Shown: positions 10,413 to 21,483 of the stretch, one piece after another
Layout: every line of letters starts with the position of its first letter
How positions within the stretch are numbered: position 1 is the first letter of the stretch
NCBI GenBank assembly: GCA_963920705.1
Contig: OY987225.1
Location: forward strand, 3,236,501-3,300,500
DNA length: 64,000 nt
Direction of reading: 5' to 3'
Origin: Odiellus spinosus
Lineage: Eukaryota > Arthropoda > Arachnida > Opiliones > Phalangiidae
Notes under the pieces: generated by a model
What the model saw: the letters and a program-made list of their open reading frames with translations, nothing else
The model's database searches: none
Told to the model about the DNA's origin: nothing
Position numbers and translations under genes: made by a program

Positions 10413-10961
10413 AGGAAGAATGAAAGGCCGAAACAACCTATTTTAAATCGATTAATATTGCTAAAATAATGAGAAAAACAATAATATAACTCACCAAAAA
10501 TATTTCCTTATTTTATAATCAATTTCCAAAGTTTCGATGCTAAGCCTAGGCTGCCTAGCTCGGCGAACTAGGCGGGCACGACCTGTATTTTTTTTAATAT
10601 TCGCGGCTGTTCTTATCGCCAATCACGAGCGAGTACGCGTATTTTAAAACAAGGCGAGCACGAGCCGTATTTTTTTTTTAATATTCCAGTCTGATCTAGT
10701 CGCCAATCACGAGCGAGTACGCGTATTTTAAAAATACGCGTACTCGCTCGTGATTGGCGACTAGATCAGACGGGAATATTAAAAAAAATACGGCTCGTGC
10801 TCGCCTAGTTTGCCGAGCTTGGCAGCCAAGGCTTAGCATCTGCAAGTTTCGGAACTTTGGAAATTGATTATAAAATAACGAAATTTTTTTGGTGAGTTAT
10901 ATTATTGTTTTTCTCATTATTTTAGCATTCTTTATCGATTCTTTTGGCTTTTCATTCTCGC
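10413..10961. mobile_element. Palindromic TTAA-flanked MITE, copy A
   Basis: TTAA flanks both ends (10409-10412 and 10962-10965), and the ends AGGAAGAATGAAAGGCC and GCTTTTCATTCTCGC are inverted. The centre is a near-perfect long palindrome around 10731 (GTCTGATCTAGTCGCC facing GGCGACTAGATCAGAC). The left arm contains a partial internal duplication of CCAATCACGAGCGAGTACGC. TTAA duplications are typical of piggyBac and Kolobok; I cannot decide between them. Confidence 0.8.
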
Positions 10962-10965
10962 TTAA

Positions 10966-11395
10966 ATAGATAAAGAAGAATAACAAAAAATGATGTTCAT
11001 ACTCGTCTTCTAACTGCAAACAGATAAATGTAGGATCTAACATAACTTTGTAGGCCTATTATTTTTCCAGAACAGCCACACACGTGGTTTTGTTACTTCA
11101 CACTTTCTCGCACTGTTTCCCATTTGAGGATGCTAATGACTGCCAGGTTTTGTAAGTGATTTTTATCTATTAAGATAGATGTCCATTGTTAATAGGCCTA
11201 TGGCGACCCCGTACCTTCCTCCTAAGACTAACAAAACAATCTTAATTGTTATTAATGATGAATAAAAAAACTTGGCTTTCATAAGCGTTCTCTTACGCCA
11301 ACAGTACAGGCAAAATAGGAACTAACAAAACCATGTGCGTGTCTACTAATTCTTCATCCTTTATGAAATCCAGGTTTTGTTCGTTCCCTTACCGA
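10966..11395. other. Spacer sharing short blocks with 2.6 and 9.2 kb
   Basis: CCACACACGTGGTTTTGTTA and related pieces recur here in degraded form, so the stretch is probably old transposon sequence. No gene is visible. Confidence 0.4.
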
Positions 11396-11575
11396 AAAAA
11401 GTTAGTCTGATGTGAAGAGGTCCTCAAGAACATTAAAAAAGTCTTGGGGAAGTCTTAATGACTTCCCCAAGACTTCTTGACATAATGGAAGACTTCCCCA
11501 AGACATCTTAAGACTGCGTAAGACACCCGAAAGACTTCCCCAAGACATCTTAAGACTACCTTTTTTTAGTAAGGG
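11396..11575. mobile_element. AAGTCTT-family MITE, copy 1
   Basis: The ends CCCTTACCGAAAAAAGTTAG and a degraded GTAAGGG form a TIR. The interior is built from AAGACTTCCCCAAGAC in both orientations, so one strand folds into a long hairpin. TT flanks both ends. Seven further copies lie in the window. Confidence 0.85.
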
Positions 11576-12205
11576 TTACCTTTATCTATTAGGATAAATG
11601 CTTATTGTTAGTAGTCAATGATTTTTATGGAGAGATAAAATGAAACAATGATAAAACACAAGAAACAAATTACAATTACTTCATTCAGACACAAAAATCT
11701 AGTAGCGTATTTAAATTAAGTGTCATTTCAATTTAAGAATAAATATTAGTACATTAAGATAGGAGCTAGTGATTGGTGCCAGGTTCTTAAAATAAGTTGA
11801 TCATTTTAAATTATATAGTCTCCACCGTAAAAGAGTTTAAATTCAATTTTAAAATAATGAGACAGTTACTTTGGGAACACATTTTACTTTCCTTTAAGTA
11901 TCAGCCACGTTTTCCTTCGAATCGATTATTAAATAGATCCACGAACGTTAAAATCCTTAAGTACAAACTACATTTATGGTAACTATACAAACTAAGAATG
12001 ATTATTAAGACTTCTCCTATGGTAGACACGCACGAGTACTTAAACTGATACGTTATTTGTAATCAATTTTTACTATTAAAATATAATTAACATTAGTAAA
12101 ACTCTTAAATTTTTTCACAGTAAATTAAGAAAGACGCGAAACTTGGCTCGCTAAAGACTAGAAAAAAGCAACTCTAGTCAGGATCGAGCGCCTCTTTAGA
12201 AATCA
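11576..12205. other. Unannotated AT-rich spacer
   Basis: No gene, RNA or clear repeat seen. Confidence 0.5.
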
Positions 12206-12612
12206 GTAATATAACTCACTAAAAATATTTCGTTAATTTATAATCAATTTCCAAAGTTCCCATTCTAAGCCTAGGCTGCCTAGCTCGGCAAACTAGGCGA
12301 GCACGAGCCGTATTTTTTTTTAAATATTCCCGTCTGATCTAGTCGCCAATCACGAGCGAGTACGCGTATTTTAAAATACGCGTACTCGCTATTGATTGGC
12401 GACAAGAACAGCCGCGAATACTAAAAAATTCAGGTCGTGTTAGCCTAGTTCGCCGAGCTAGGTAGCCAAGGCTTAGCATCTGCAAGTTTCGGAAATTTGG
12501 AAATTGATTATAAAATAAGGAAATATTTTTGGTGAGTTATATTATTGTTTTTCTCATTATTTTAGCATTCTTAATCGATTAAAAATAGCTTGTTTTGGCC
12601 TTTCATTCTCCC
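12206..12612. mobile_element. Palindromic TTAA MITE, copy B (5' truncated)
   Basis: The element starts abruptly at AGTAATATAACTCAC and lacks the left TIR. The right end CTTTCATTCTCCC meets TTAA at 12613-12616. About 45 bp beyond that TTAA also match the right flank of copy A, so B arose by duplication of A with its flank rather than by a separate insertion. Confidence 0.75.
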
Positions 12613-12657
12613 TTAAATAGATAAAGAAGAATAACAAAAAATGATGTTCATACTCGT

Positions 12658-13177
12658 CTGTCATAGAAATTGCTATTTTTTAAGAAAGATATATAAAAGT
12701 TCTGTAAAGCTGATGCCAGCCAAGGAAATTGTCGTTTTCTTAATATAGAAGGCGAACCAATCAAAGACCCTCATTTTGCTTTTGAATAGCTTGAATCGAA
12801 TTCGTTGAAGTATCCGATTATTGGTCACAAAGCCAGTTAACTTTGGTTAAGATAAAAAATTTAATATAAGCGTCAATTTTGATTAAACGCAAAACCTTAA
12901 TTCTTTTATATAAAATCTTCATTGAACAAGCTTTACACTAAAGTGTTGGCTATTTCTGAAAAAATTACATTTTTGTTCTCACGTGCCATCTCGTATACCT
13001 GAACATTTTTCTCAATGATAATTTTTGATTATAACTAGCATGCTATATGTACTAGCATGCCACCAAAGAAAAAATAAAATAATTTAATTTTATTAAAAAT
13101 TTTGATCTTCTTAACCCGAAATTATGAAACATACCATCATTTTATAATTAAATAAGAATTTAGAATCTGTAGAAGGA
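12658..13177. other. Unannotated AT-rich spacer
   Basis: No gene, RNA or clear repeat seen. Confidence 0.5.
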
Positions 13178-13326
13178 CCCTTACCAAAAAAAGTTCAGTC
13201 TTAAGAGGTCTTTGGGAAGTCTTCCATATTGTCAATAAGTCTTGGCGAAGTCTTAAAGACTTACCCAAGACTCCTGTAGTGTTCTCTAAGACCTCTTCAG
13301 ATCAGACTAACATTTTTCCGTAAGGG
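13178..13326. mobile_element. AAGTCTT-family MITE, copy 2
   Basis: The element lies in inverse orientation to copy 1. Its ends are CCCTTACC and CCGTAAGGG, and it is shortened internally. Confidence 0.8.
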
Positions 13327-13663
13327 ATTCAGAAAACTAATGTTCGAAGTAGGATTAAACAATATAAGCTTACCTTGTAACTTGAGGAATTTTGGCCTAA
13401 CAATAAATTAAATTGAAATTTTAAAGATAAGATCTAATCTAGCCCTAGTTTGAAATATCCCCCGTTACAATAATTTACTGTGAAAACTTGGACGAGAATT
13501 AAAAATGCTTCTACAACAGTCAAAATTGACAAAAAGTAAGTTAGCGTCGTGAAGAAGTATAGTATCTCATCAATGCCTCGCGGAAGATGTCTACAAAGCT
13601 ACACCCACACAGACCTAAGGAAGACATATTATAATTCCTAGCTGATGAGTTAACTGTGTTTGA

Positions 13664-14388
13664 CTACGCAATAGATTCAAAAACTGTGAATGTTCCAATT
13701 GGAACATTCGCAATGGCATTAATCCTGTTCAGATGAAGGTCCGTCTTATTGTGTACCTTCTGATGCTTATTCAAATCACTTTTTTGCTTATAACAGCGTA
13801 GACACTGCTCACATTTGTACGGCCGTTCGCCGGTGTGATTGCGTCGGTGTACGACCAGATTACACTTGAAGGCGGAAGCGAAATCACAGAGATCACACTT
13901 GAAAGGCTTTTCTCCAGTGTGCGTTCGATGATGTTTAGTCAAATCAGTCCTGGCCTTACAAGCGTAGTGGCACAAACTACACTTGTACGGCCGTTTCGTA
14001 GTATTTCCGCATTTATGGGTAGTAAAATTATATTTTTTAGAGCAGGCGTAATCACAACGCTCGCACTTGTATACTTTTCTCAGGGTACATTTTACCTCGC
14101 TCTTCGGTGGAATAATTTGACTAGGACTATAACCATCATCCAACGGTTCCTTCTTAATGGAACATAAACTGTCTCCGTGAATTTTTTGGTGTTTGATGAA
14201 GTTGGTTTTTCTATGAGTAACGTAATTGCACAAACTACACTCGAAGCATGGTAGACTGCCAATTTTTATTTTTGGAATGTCAGTCCGACTACGCACACCA
14301 GTGTGCAGTCCAGCGTGAGACTCAAATTGGTCTTTTAGCATAGTGGAATAGCCACAAAGCTGGCAGTTGTACGACATCATCGTAATTT
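13664..14388 (-). CDS. C2H2 zinc-finger protein, terminal exon
   Basis: The ORF of 238 codons from ATGATGTCGTAC carries six fingers, probably for nuclear DNA binding. Residues 6-26, 48-68, 134-154, 162-182 and 190-210 are C-X2-C-X12-H-X3-H, and residues 106-124 are a variant ending H-X-C. Fingers 4-6 are joined by HTGEKPFKC and HTGERPYKC linkers typical of arrayed fingers. A linker between fingers 2 and 3 contains IKKEP, which fits the SUMO consensus. The frame stays open upstream of the ATG and a good acceptor (TTTCCCATATTAATAG) ends at 14389-14390. So this may be the last exon of a longer transcript, or the ATG may be the true start. The finger-specificity residues look intact. I do not assign an orthologue. 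Confidence 0.8.
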
Positions 14389-14399
14389 CTATTAATATG

Positions 14400-14841
14400 G
14401 GAAAAATAAATTGAAGACAGTTGTAGTTAGCATAGTAAAAATACGAACAGGAATTATTACCTTAAAGTATGACATTGGCGGTATTTTTAGGCCCATGGGT
14501 GAAGAACCGATCTACAGATTGAAACTAAGAAACTGTAGAACATCAAATTTCAGTACACTAAGCTTCCACGAAGCGCAGAACTTTCTCTGTTTAAATTTTA
14601 CTTTTAATAATACCTAGTAAAAACCCATACAGTGTCATACTTTAAGGAAGATATTTCACTGTTTTAAAATAAAATGTGTAAAAAAAACTATGCTTAACGT
14701 TAATAGACAATGCGTACTGTGGCTCTTTCAAGCATCCATTCCTTTTACTAATAGATTATATATATACTACAATTCTTTCAATCCATTCAAAAACATGCTT
14801 TTGCAGCCATCTTGAAGTATTTATTTTCTGAGTTGAATATG
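14400..14841. other. Spacer upstream of the zinc-finger exon
   Basis: It would hold the promoter or an intron of the zinc-finger gene. I see no convincing upstream exon. Confidence 0.4.
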
Positions 14842-14996
14842 CCCTTACGGAAAAAAGTTAGTCTGATCTGAGGAGGTCTTCAAAGTCCAAGTACACTACA
14901 AAAGTCTTGGGGAAGTCTTTAAGACTTCCCAAAGATTTCTTGACATAATGGAAGACTTCCCCAAGACCTCTTAAGACTTTTTTTTTTCGGTAAGGG
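14842..14996. mobile_element. AAGTCTT-family MITE, copy 3
   Basis: The ends are CCCTTACGGAAAAAAGTTAG and TTTTCGGTAAGGG, with TG on both flanks. One internal segment of the consensus is missing near the right end. Confidence 0.85.
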
Positions 14997-14999
14997 TGG

Positions 15000-15843
15000 C
15001 AGCTTCCTACTGAGGAAATAGTATAATATCTATTTATTATAAATGAGCTGAGAATACTTCGCAAATTATATTGAGAGAATTCATTTTTTCAAAATGGCGC
15101 ACGAGTTTGAAGAATGTGAGTTAAGCAGGCGCCTTAGGGTAGCTTTGTTACTGACAACTAAAATGGGGGCCTAGAGTACAAGGCAAACAATTTGGGGGGC
15201 GTGGTAGTGGGTGATTGTACAAAATTCCCATAAATATCTGAGAGTTAATTGTACTGCCATGGCAGTAAATTGAGATGAGCGAGAGACACTGCCACACTGA
15301 AAAGAAACCATCTAGACAAACTGCCAATTTTCAACGGTACCTCAAACGATATACTTATAATCGGTACGTGAATAAATAGAGTAAAATAGGGTATTACAGG
15401 AACTTAACAGCCTTGCTTTTACAGCTCTCAACAACAGCAGTACAAAATTTGATCTATAATACATTTTTAATTGATATTTATAGAGAAAATATTAACTGAA
15501 CATTATTCTAATTTAATGGGGGCTTTAAGGTGAAAATAACCGTTCATGATCAGCCCCAGAACAAGGGTCAGCTCCATAATCAAATTATCTTCCAAAGTTG
15601 TCTGATATTGTTGTCAAAACAGACATATGATGAGCCCAGGAACAAGTTTATTGTAGGGTTGTTTGCTATAAGGTAGGTATTCATTTTTAAATAATTAGTA
15701 TTTCCCACATTGGAATCATAAAGAATAATTATTAAAAATAGTTTAATTAAACTATGTAAATTGGAGTAATACAAATAAACGTAATGGAAAAGTACTTTAG
15801 ACTAATTATTTATCTACCTAAGCCTTGATCATTATACAACGAC
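15000..15843. other. Unannotated spacer
   Basis: No supported gene or repeat. Confidence 0.5.
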
Positions 15844-15845
15844 TA

Positions 15846-16848
15846 TGTGGTGGCGGGTAATTTCGTCCGCTTTTTATAAAATCACCAAGAAAACTCTCCC
15901 AATGTTAACCGTGTCCAATTTAGGAATATCTTTTTATAAATTGAACTCTTACGTGTATTTCAAGCTACTTTGATTTCCATAAATTTGATCGGTCTAAAAG
16001 ATACGAGACGTTTTTCAAAGTCAGTTCACAGGGCAAATTCCATCCATAAGAGTGTAATTCCATCCGGCCTTAGTCTAATTCCGATCAGTGGCGGGGTAAT
16101 ACCCGTCCACCCGTAGATAAGTAGCGTCTAATTTCCAGACAATGTCCATTTATTAAATTCATAATATTTTACCCAGTTTCAATTTTCAAAGGTGACTAAA
16201 ACACCCACATAGACAAAACCGCGCCAATTATGTTCTAAGTCTTTTTTGAAAATATTGTTACGAAACACTACCGTCCTCTATACTGAATTCGCGTTTAAAA
16301 TATTTCCAGCCCTGAAAGACTGGAAAAAGCGGGAAAATTATTAAAATTATTGAATTGTCAATTCTGAATGATTTTAGAGCTCGTAAATTCTAGTTTTAAT
16401 TAGGTATTTTGGAAGTTAACTTTAAACTCGATGTTGTTTCGAGTGGAAGGAATTAGCCTCTGCGGGTAGTTTTTCCTAATCTTCGATAAATAATTAAATA
16501 CGGTGTCAATATGAAACCGGAGACGCGTATTTTGCAGCTAAAATTCTGGGTTTTCGAGTGGTATCGGGTTCGTATCTGTACAATTTCCTCGACTGTTTTT
16601 AATCCTTGTTTCAGGGGCTATCAAAAGCTTCATTCCCTTAAATTGGCATTAATTTAATGGGAGTAAATTGCTACTTGGTTAATTATAGTCGTATCTTAAC
16701 CGAACCTTGTCCTATGGCCTTGAAAAATTTTTTTCTGACGGGGCGTTTATCAATGTCTAAAATAAGTCCTTTTACGTTTAATTCGAGCAACCCAAATTAA
16801 TGATTCACATTTTTAAAGCAAAGTGGACAGAATTACCCGCCACCACCC
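15846..16848. mobile_element. 1-kb TA-flanked DNA element, copy 1
   Basis: GTGGTGGCGGGTAATTTCGT at the left faces GAATTACCCGCCACCACC at the right, with TA on both outer flanks (15844-15845 and 16849-16850). TA duplication suggests the Tc1/mariner group. There is no long ORF, so the element is non-autonomous. Copies at 32311-33322 and 34374-34601 lie in the opposite orientation. Confidence 0.75.
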
Positions 16849-16850
16849 TA

Positions 16851-17527
16851 TGGCTAGTTCTCACTCTTCCCTTCCCGCGATCATTCAATGATTAATTTAT
16901 TTGAGACTCGATCAGTTTTGCCGCGACTGAATTATAAAGAGCTCCTCAAACAAAGAAAAGTGCAAGAGCGAAACCCTCTTCTATTTACTGTTGAATATAA
17001 AAATAGGTGGCAGTATCGTGTAAAACCTTGGAACAGTAAAGGCTTACCAGAAACCAGAACATGCATCAAGTCTGTTCTAAAATTACTAATCGCGTCGTCT
17101 GCTTTAAAAACTTTCAGTCAAAAATTATTTATCGAACTGTCACGCCTTTCGCGAAAACATAACGCTCTTTTTTTTTTTTAACTGGATTGTCAAGAACAAG
17201 CCAGACTGGTTTTAACCACCAAGTAAATTCCACAATGTCACTTTCTAGCGTATTTATTATGATTTGAGCCTGGGTTTGTAGTAAGATTCCAACTTGCATA
17301 CCCCAGTTTTATTTTATTTCGAGGAGTCGGACACATGCCAAAATTCTATATTGTTGGGCTGAAATTCCATAAACCTTCCGAATGGGAATTTAAGATTTGA
17401 AATCTCAAAATCACTCCTTTAAAATTTATTTAGAAAAATTGACAAGAGAGCATGCATGGCCCTTCGTATTATTTACTGAGTATAAACAAGAGCTTAACCC
17501 CACACTTTAAAATGGTTGTTCTTTTTG
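16851..17527. other. Spacer with one ORF of unknown value
   Basis: A 97-codon plus-strand frame at 16888-17181 (starts MINLFETRSV) ends in a run of Phe encoded by poly-T and has no domain. It overlaps the context CGCGTCGTCTGCTTTAAAAA, which is shared with 24.89 kb, so it is probably repeat sequence. Confidence 0.35.
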
Positions 17528-17849
17528 TAAAGGCCCATTCAGACTATAAGATTTTTGCTGAAAACCCTCGCCCAACTTTTGCTGTACGATTTTAGCTGTG
17601 CAACTTCGTTTTCACACAGAGGCGCAAAAATTGCACAGCTCCTAATGCAATTTTCCCGACTTCACGCCATCTATGACGTCATAATTCGATTTCTAGTTAT
17701 AAATATTCAGACTAGAGGGCGCAATTTCCGAAAAAAAAAAAATAGATCCACGAAGTGGTAAAAAAGTCTGAACTGAACTGCACTTTACATTTGGTTATTT
17801 TTCTTCCTGTATGCTATAAAAATCATGAACTTGTGGCGAGGCTTAATAG

Positions 17850-18311
17850 TTGGCTGAAATTAATTCATTAAATTTTAAAAATATTAGTGAACAAACAAAA
17901 CGACAGTTAAAGAAACTTAACGTAAATTTAATAAATAAAATAAATAATACACTAAAACAAAATCTAATTAAAAATAGACCAAAAGAAGATTTAAATGATA
18001 AAACAGGTATTATCTATAATATACCATGTGAATGCGGAAAAAATTACGTAAGGCAAACTAAACGTGCGTTTAAAATTAGAAAAAAAGAACACGAAAAATG
18101 TATTAAAGAGGCGACTATGCATAATGGTATTGCGAAACACGTATGGGAAACAAAGGGTCACGTGATAAAATGGGATAAGGCCGAAGTTTTGGGCAGGGAA
18201 AAAAACTGGCACAAAAGAATGTTTAAAGAAAGCGTGTTTATAAAAAAACAAGGTAATTTGAATTTAGATGAAGGTCAAATAGACGTAAAAAAGTGGGGTA
18301 AGATTGTATAA
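17850..18311 (+). pseudogene. Penelope-like element, C-terminal GIY-YIG domain
   Basis: About 153 codons are open with no ATG (the first codon is TTG), so the 5' part, including reverse transcriptase, is missing. The order IIYNIPCECGKNYVRQT, KIRKKEH, then HVWETKGHVIKWDKAEVL, REKNWHKRMFKESVFI, NLNLDEG and a final W is the pattern of the Penelope endonuclease that nicks target DNA for priming. The YIG position reads YVR, so the core Gly is lost, while the Arg of the KIRKKEH helix and the Glu of FKES are kept. It is probably a 5'-truncated copy, which is common for these elements, and is unlikely to be functional alone. Confidence 0.8.
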
Positions 18312-18390
18312 ATTATAAAAAACTTGTATGTGCATAGGAAATTGTTCATTGGGAAACCCCGGCGAATATTTTTATTATCGAGACGCGAAG

Positions 18391-18415
18391 TTGATAAAGA
18401 GCCACGAGCTCGAAA
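18391..18415 (+). ncRNA. Hammerhead-like core in the Penelope 3' region
   Basis: TTGATAA, then a stem GAGC/GCTC with loop CACGA, then GAAA, follows the hammerhead order C3-U-G-A-N-G-A / stem II / GAAA. Positions 3 and 8 read U and A instead of C and G, a change that keeps the C3-G8 pair as U-A. Hammerheads are known in Penelope-like elements. I cannot trace stems I and III clearly, so this may be a decayed or chance motif. Confidence 0.3.
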
Positions 18416-19129
18416 GCTCCTCTGATAACTTTTAATTAAAGTTTATTTTAGAATTGCCTCCGTGTGTATTTTCTTCTATGAAAACATTTTTACTCGTATT
18501 TAAACCATGGACAAGAATAGGTTTTATATTTAAGTTTTCTTTAAACCAAAAATATGTCAAACAGTAAAAAGAGGAGTATTTGCGCGAAGCGTTAAGCCTA
18601 GGCTTGCGATAATGGCGGGGTCATTCCATGACAAAACGTACAAGCGTGTCCACCCTCCCATCTCATAATTGGACCAAATTTTGTACCTGGGGTTCTTTTA
18701 CGTGTAGAAACCGAATTCCGGAATATTTTTACAATCGGTCAAGCCGTTTTCGAGATACAGAGGGTCGGTGTTTCAGAAACTGGCCTTAACACCCATTTTT
18801 AAAATAGCTGTATCTCGATAAATAATTGCTCGATCACCGCGTTTCAAGAACCGAATTAAAGGTCCTGAAGTGAAGAAGAATGCTATTGAAAATTCGAAGC
18901 TTCTACTAGTTGGTAAAAGGGTCAAAAGTAATATTTAAATGATTGACCTTTGACCTTTTAATGAAGCCACACTTTTATTCGACCCCTAACATTTTTTTTC
19001 GAATTCCCTGCATGTGAATTAGTCGAAAAGTATGAAATCCCAAAGTATTATTTTTAGATCTTGAGATATTCTGATTTTAGTCAGAACCCACAAACATTAT
19101 ATTTATTTAAAAATATTTACATTTTAATT

Positions 19130-19590
19130 TTCGAAAAAGCAGTTTCAATTTTCAATTCTATCGTTTGGCAATATGCAATATTTCGATGTTTGTGACTTGA
19201 TCGTAATTGGTGGATCGATTTTACCAAGTATATTTTCAGATAAGACCCACCATTGATCTTTAGTTTTTGGCCAAAACTGTTTTTCGCATGTTTCAGGTGG
19301 ATGCATGAAAGATATAAAATAATATTCGAATTCCACTGAATATTCTTCAAATTTTCCTACTTCTTTTCATAAACACATTCCACAAAATTACCGCAAGTTA
19401 GATAACCTCTCTTATCCTCAGCGTAACTTTCTTTAAGATGGCGAGAAATATTAAATATATGCATATCATCTAAAACTGAAAGGGTGGTTGCTTTTATTTG
19501 AGTTGTACTTTCAGGGATAGATTTATGAAATCTTTGGGTTCCATTTATAGAAATTGCTTTTAAAAAGCGGTTGTGCAAAAATTTTGGCAA
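19130..19590 (-). pseudogene. Captured coding fragment in left palindrome arm
   Basis: Minus-strand frames read TCGNFVECVYEK, then after a frameshift FISFMHPPETCEKQFWPK, DQWWVLSENILGKIDPP and KYCILPNDRIEN. From memory, this pattern (a short barrel-like VACVYxxxWW segment, then MHPxGPxxxFxWP and ILxxIxxP) occurs in uncharacterised, probably transposon-linked animal proteins. I cannot name the family. The mirror copy lies at 20190-20610 on the plus strand, so both arms carry it. Confidence 0.5.
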
Positions 19591-19865
19591 ATATAAAATA
19601 AATACAATTTTATTAATTTATGTCATCACCAGAATGATTTTAACATTGATTGTGAATGTCACTTTTTTGCTACTTCACATGGTTAAGGTCCTTGTGATGG
19701 CATCGGCGGTACAGTGATACGAAAAACAGCCAAAACAAGTTTTGCAGCGTCGAACTGCTGAACAGATTCTCACTCCGAGAGCCATGTATAATTTTTGCAA
19801 GGATGCATTCAAGAAAATAGATTTTCTTTATTTTTCTCATACCTAAGAAAGGCAATTACTATTAA

Positions 19866-20182
19866 CAGAAGCCGATGAAACCCTCCTTTGAAGTCTATTA
19901 GTCCCGGGTCTTGCCTACCCCTCTCTGTATGGGTTAGTTTCAAAAACGGTAGATATTTTCGGAGCGGGAGTTCGTCGAGCGAATATCTCTATCAGCCTTG
20001 GAGTTCGTCAAAAAAACGTCATCGTTTGTGGAGAGAGAGAATTTCCAATTTTCCGTAGACAGGGGGGGTATGAAGTAGGACCCCTCCGATCTCGTAAAAT
20101 TGGGAATTTCAACCATACAGAGAGGCGCGCTGTATCGAACATTAGAGTAGTAGACTTCAAAGGAGGGTTTCATCGGCTTCTG
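19866..20182. mobile_element. 317-bp TIR MITE (CAGAAGCCGATG ends), copy 1
   Basis: CAGAAGCCGATGAAACCCTC at the left faces GGGTTTCATCGGCTTCTG at the right. A 7-bp duplication CTATTAA lies at 19859-19865 and 20183-20189. The opposite palindrome arm shows the uninterrupted site (CTATAAATGGAACCC on its complement), which confirms the insertion. A second copy lies at 30537-30866. Confidence 0.9.
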
Positions 20183-20189
20183 CTATTAA

Positions 20190-20610
20190 TGGAACCCAAA
20201 GATTTCATAAATCTATCCCTGAAAGTACAACTGAAATAAAAGCAACCACCCTTTCAGTTTTAGATGATATGCAAATATTTAATATTTCTCGCCATCTTAA
20301 AGAAAGTTACGCTGAGGATAAGAGAGGGGATCTAACTTGCGGTAATTTTGTGGAATGTGTTTATGAAAAGAAGTAGGAAAATTTGAAGAATATTCAGTGG
20401 AATTCGAAGATTATTTTATATCTTTCATGCATCCACCTGAAACATGCGAAAAACAGTCTTGGCCAAAAACTAAAGATCAATGGTGGGTCTTATCTGAAAA
20501 TATACTTGGTAAAAATCGATCCACCAATTACGATCAAGTCACAAACATCGAAATATTGCATATTGCCAAACGATAGAATTGAAAATTGTAACTGCTTTTT
20601 CGAAAATTAA
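20190..20610 (+). pseudogene. Mirror copy of captured coding fragment
   Basis: Inverted counterpart of 19130-19590, with the same frames (FISFMHPPETCEK, DQWWVLSEN, ILPNDRIENC) split by indels. The two copies differ at scattered sites, so the palindrome is not brand new. Confidence 0.5.
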
Positions 20611-21221
20611 AATGTAAATATTTTTAAATAAATATAATGTTTGTGGGGTCTGACTAAAATCAGAATATCTCAAGATCTAAAAATATTACTTTTGACCCTT
20701 TTACCAACTAGTAGTAGTTTCGAATTTTCAATAGCGTTCTTCTTCACTTCAGGACCTTTATTTCGGTTCTTGAAACGCGGTGATCGAGCAATTATTTATC
20801 GAGATACAGCTATTTTAAAAATGGGTGTTAAGACCAGTTTCTGAAACACCGACCCTCTGTATCTCGAAAACGGTTGGACCGATTGTAAAAATATTCCGGA
20901 ATTCGGTTTCTACACGTAAAAGAACCCCAGGTACAAAATTTGGTCCAATTCTGAGATGGGAGGGTGGACACGATTGTACGTTTTGTCATGGAATGACCCG
21001 GCTCTAACAATAAATCAGCTAAATACGTCGCTTTCCTATTGGTCACTTTGAAAGTAGACAAAAATTGTACAGCAGACATCGGTCGATGGTGCGATAAAAA
21101 TCGCAATGTTCAATCAGCAAAAGTTGTACAACTTTGGCTTTCACATTTCGAGATTAGTTGTACTACAAAAGTTGTAACCCAAGTTTTTCAGCAAAAATCC
21201 TATAGTCTGAATGGGCCTTTA

Positions 21222-21483
21222 GACTGTAAGTTTGGATGAATAAAACGCGCCTTTCTCAATATAAATTATCCCTAAATGTTTTGAACGTTCTGTCAAATAT
21301 TTACGAAAGCCTCTCTGAATAATACTATATTATTCCATTTTTCTTTTTGAAGAATATCAAAATTGCCTGACTTTTCCTTCACCTTTAGATAATTTCAAAA
21401 TTCCCTGACTTTTACTGAAAGTTCAGATATCCGCTACTGGGAAAGCAGTTTTATATTATGGGACTAAAAAACGTTAAAAAATA
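21222..21483. other. 3' flank of the coiled-coil gene
   Basis: Should contain the 3' UTR of the minus-strand gene ending at 21484. I see no clear AATAAA on the minus strand immediately after the stop. Confidence 0.4.

Larger units (their letters stand above)
18617..21002. mobile_element. Large palindromic element (GGGTCATTCCATGAC ends)
   Basis: The left arm (18617 to about 19573) and right arm (about 19845-21002) are long inverted copies, interrupted on the right by the 317-bp insertion at 19866-20182. The ends are GGGTCATTCCATGACAAAAC and GTTTTGTCATGGAATGACCC. The arms contain the coding fragment described at 19130-19590 and its mirror at 20190-20610. I found no target-site duplication. Confidence 0.75.
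17529..21221. mobile_element. TIR pair enclosing a 3.2-kb insert
   Basis: AAGGCCCATTCAGACTATA at 17530 is inverted against TATAGTCTGAATGGGCCTT at 21202-21220, and the arms continue with GATTTTTGCTGAAAA. TA flanks both ends. The outer 200-230 bp on each side look like two halves of one MITE. The middle holds a Penelope remnant and a large palindrome, so the MITE was probably split by later insertions. Confidence 0.6.

Noticed and set aside
16888-17181. 97-codon frame as host gene
   Set aside because: Ends in poly-Phe from a T run, has no domain, and shares sequence with another repeat at 24.89 kb.
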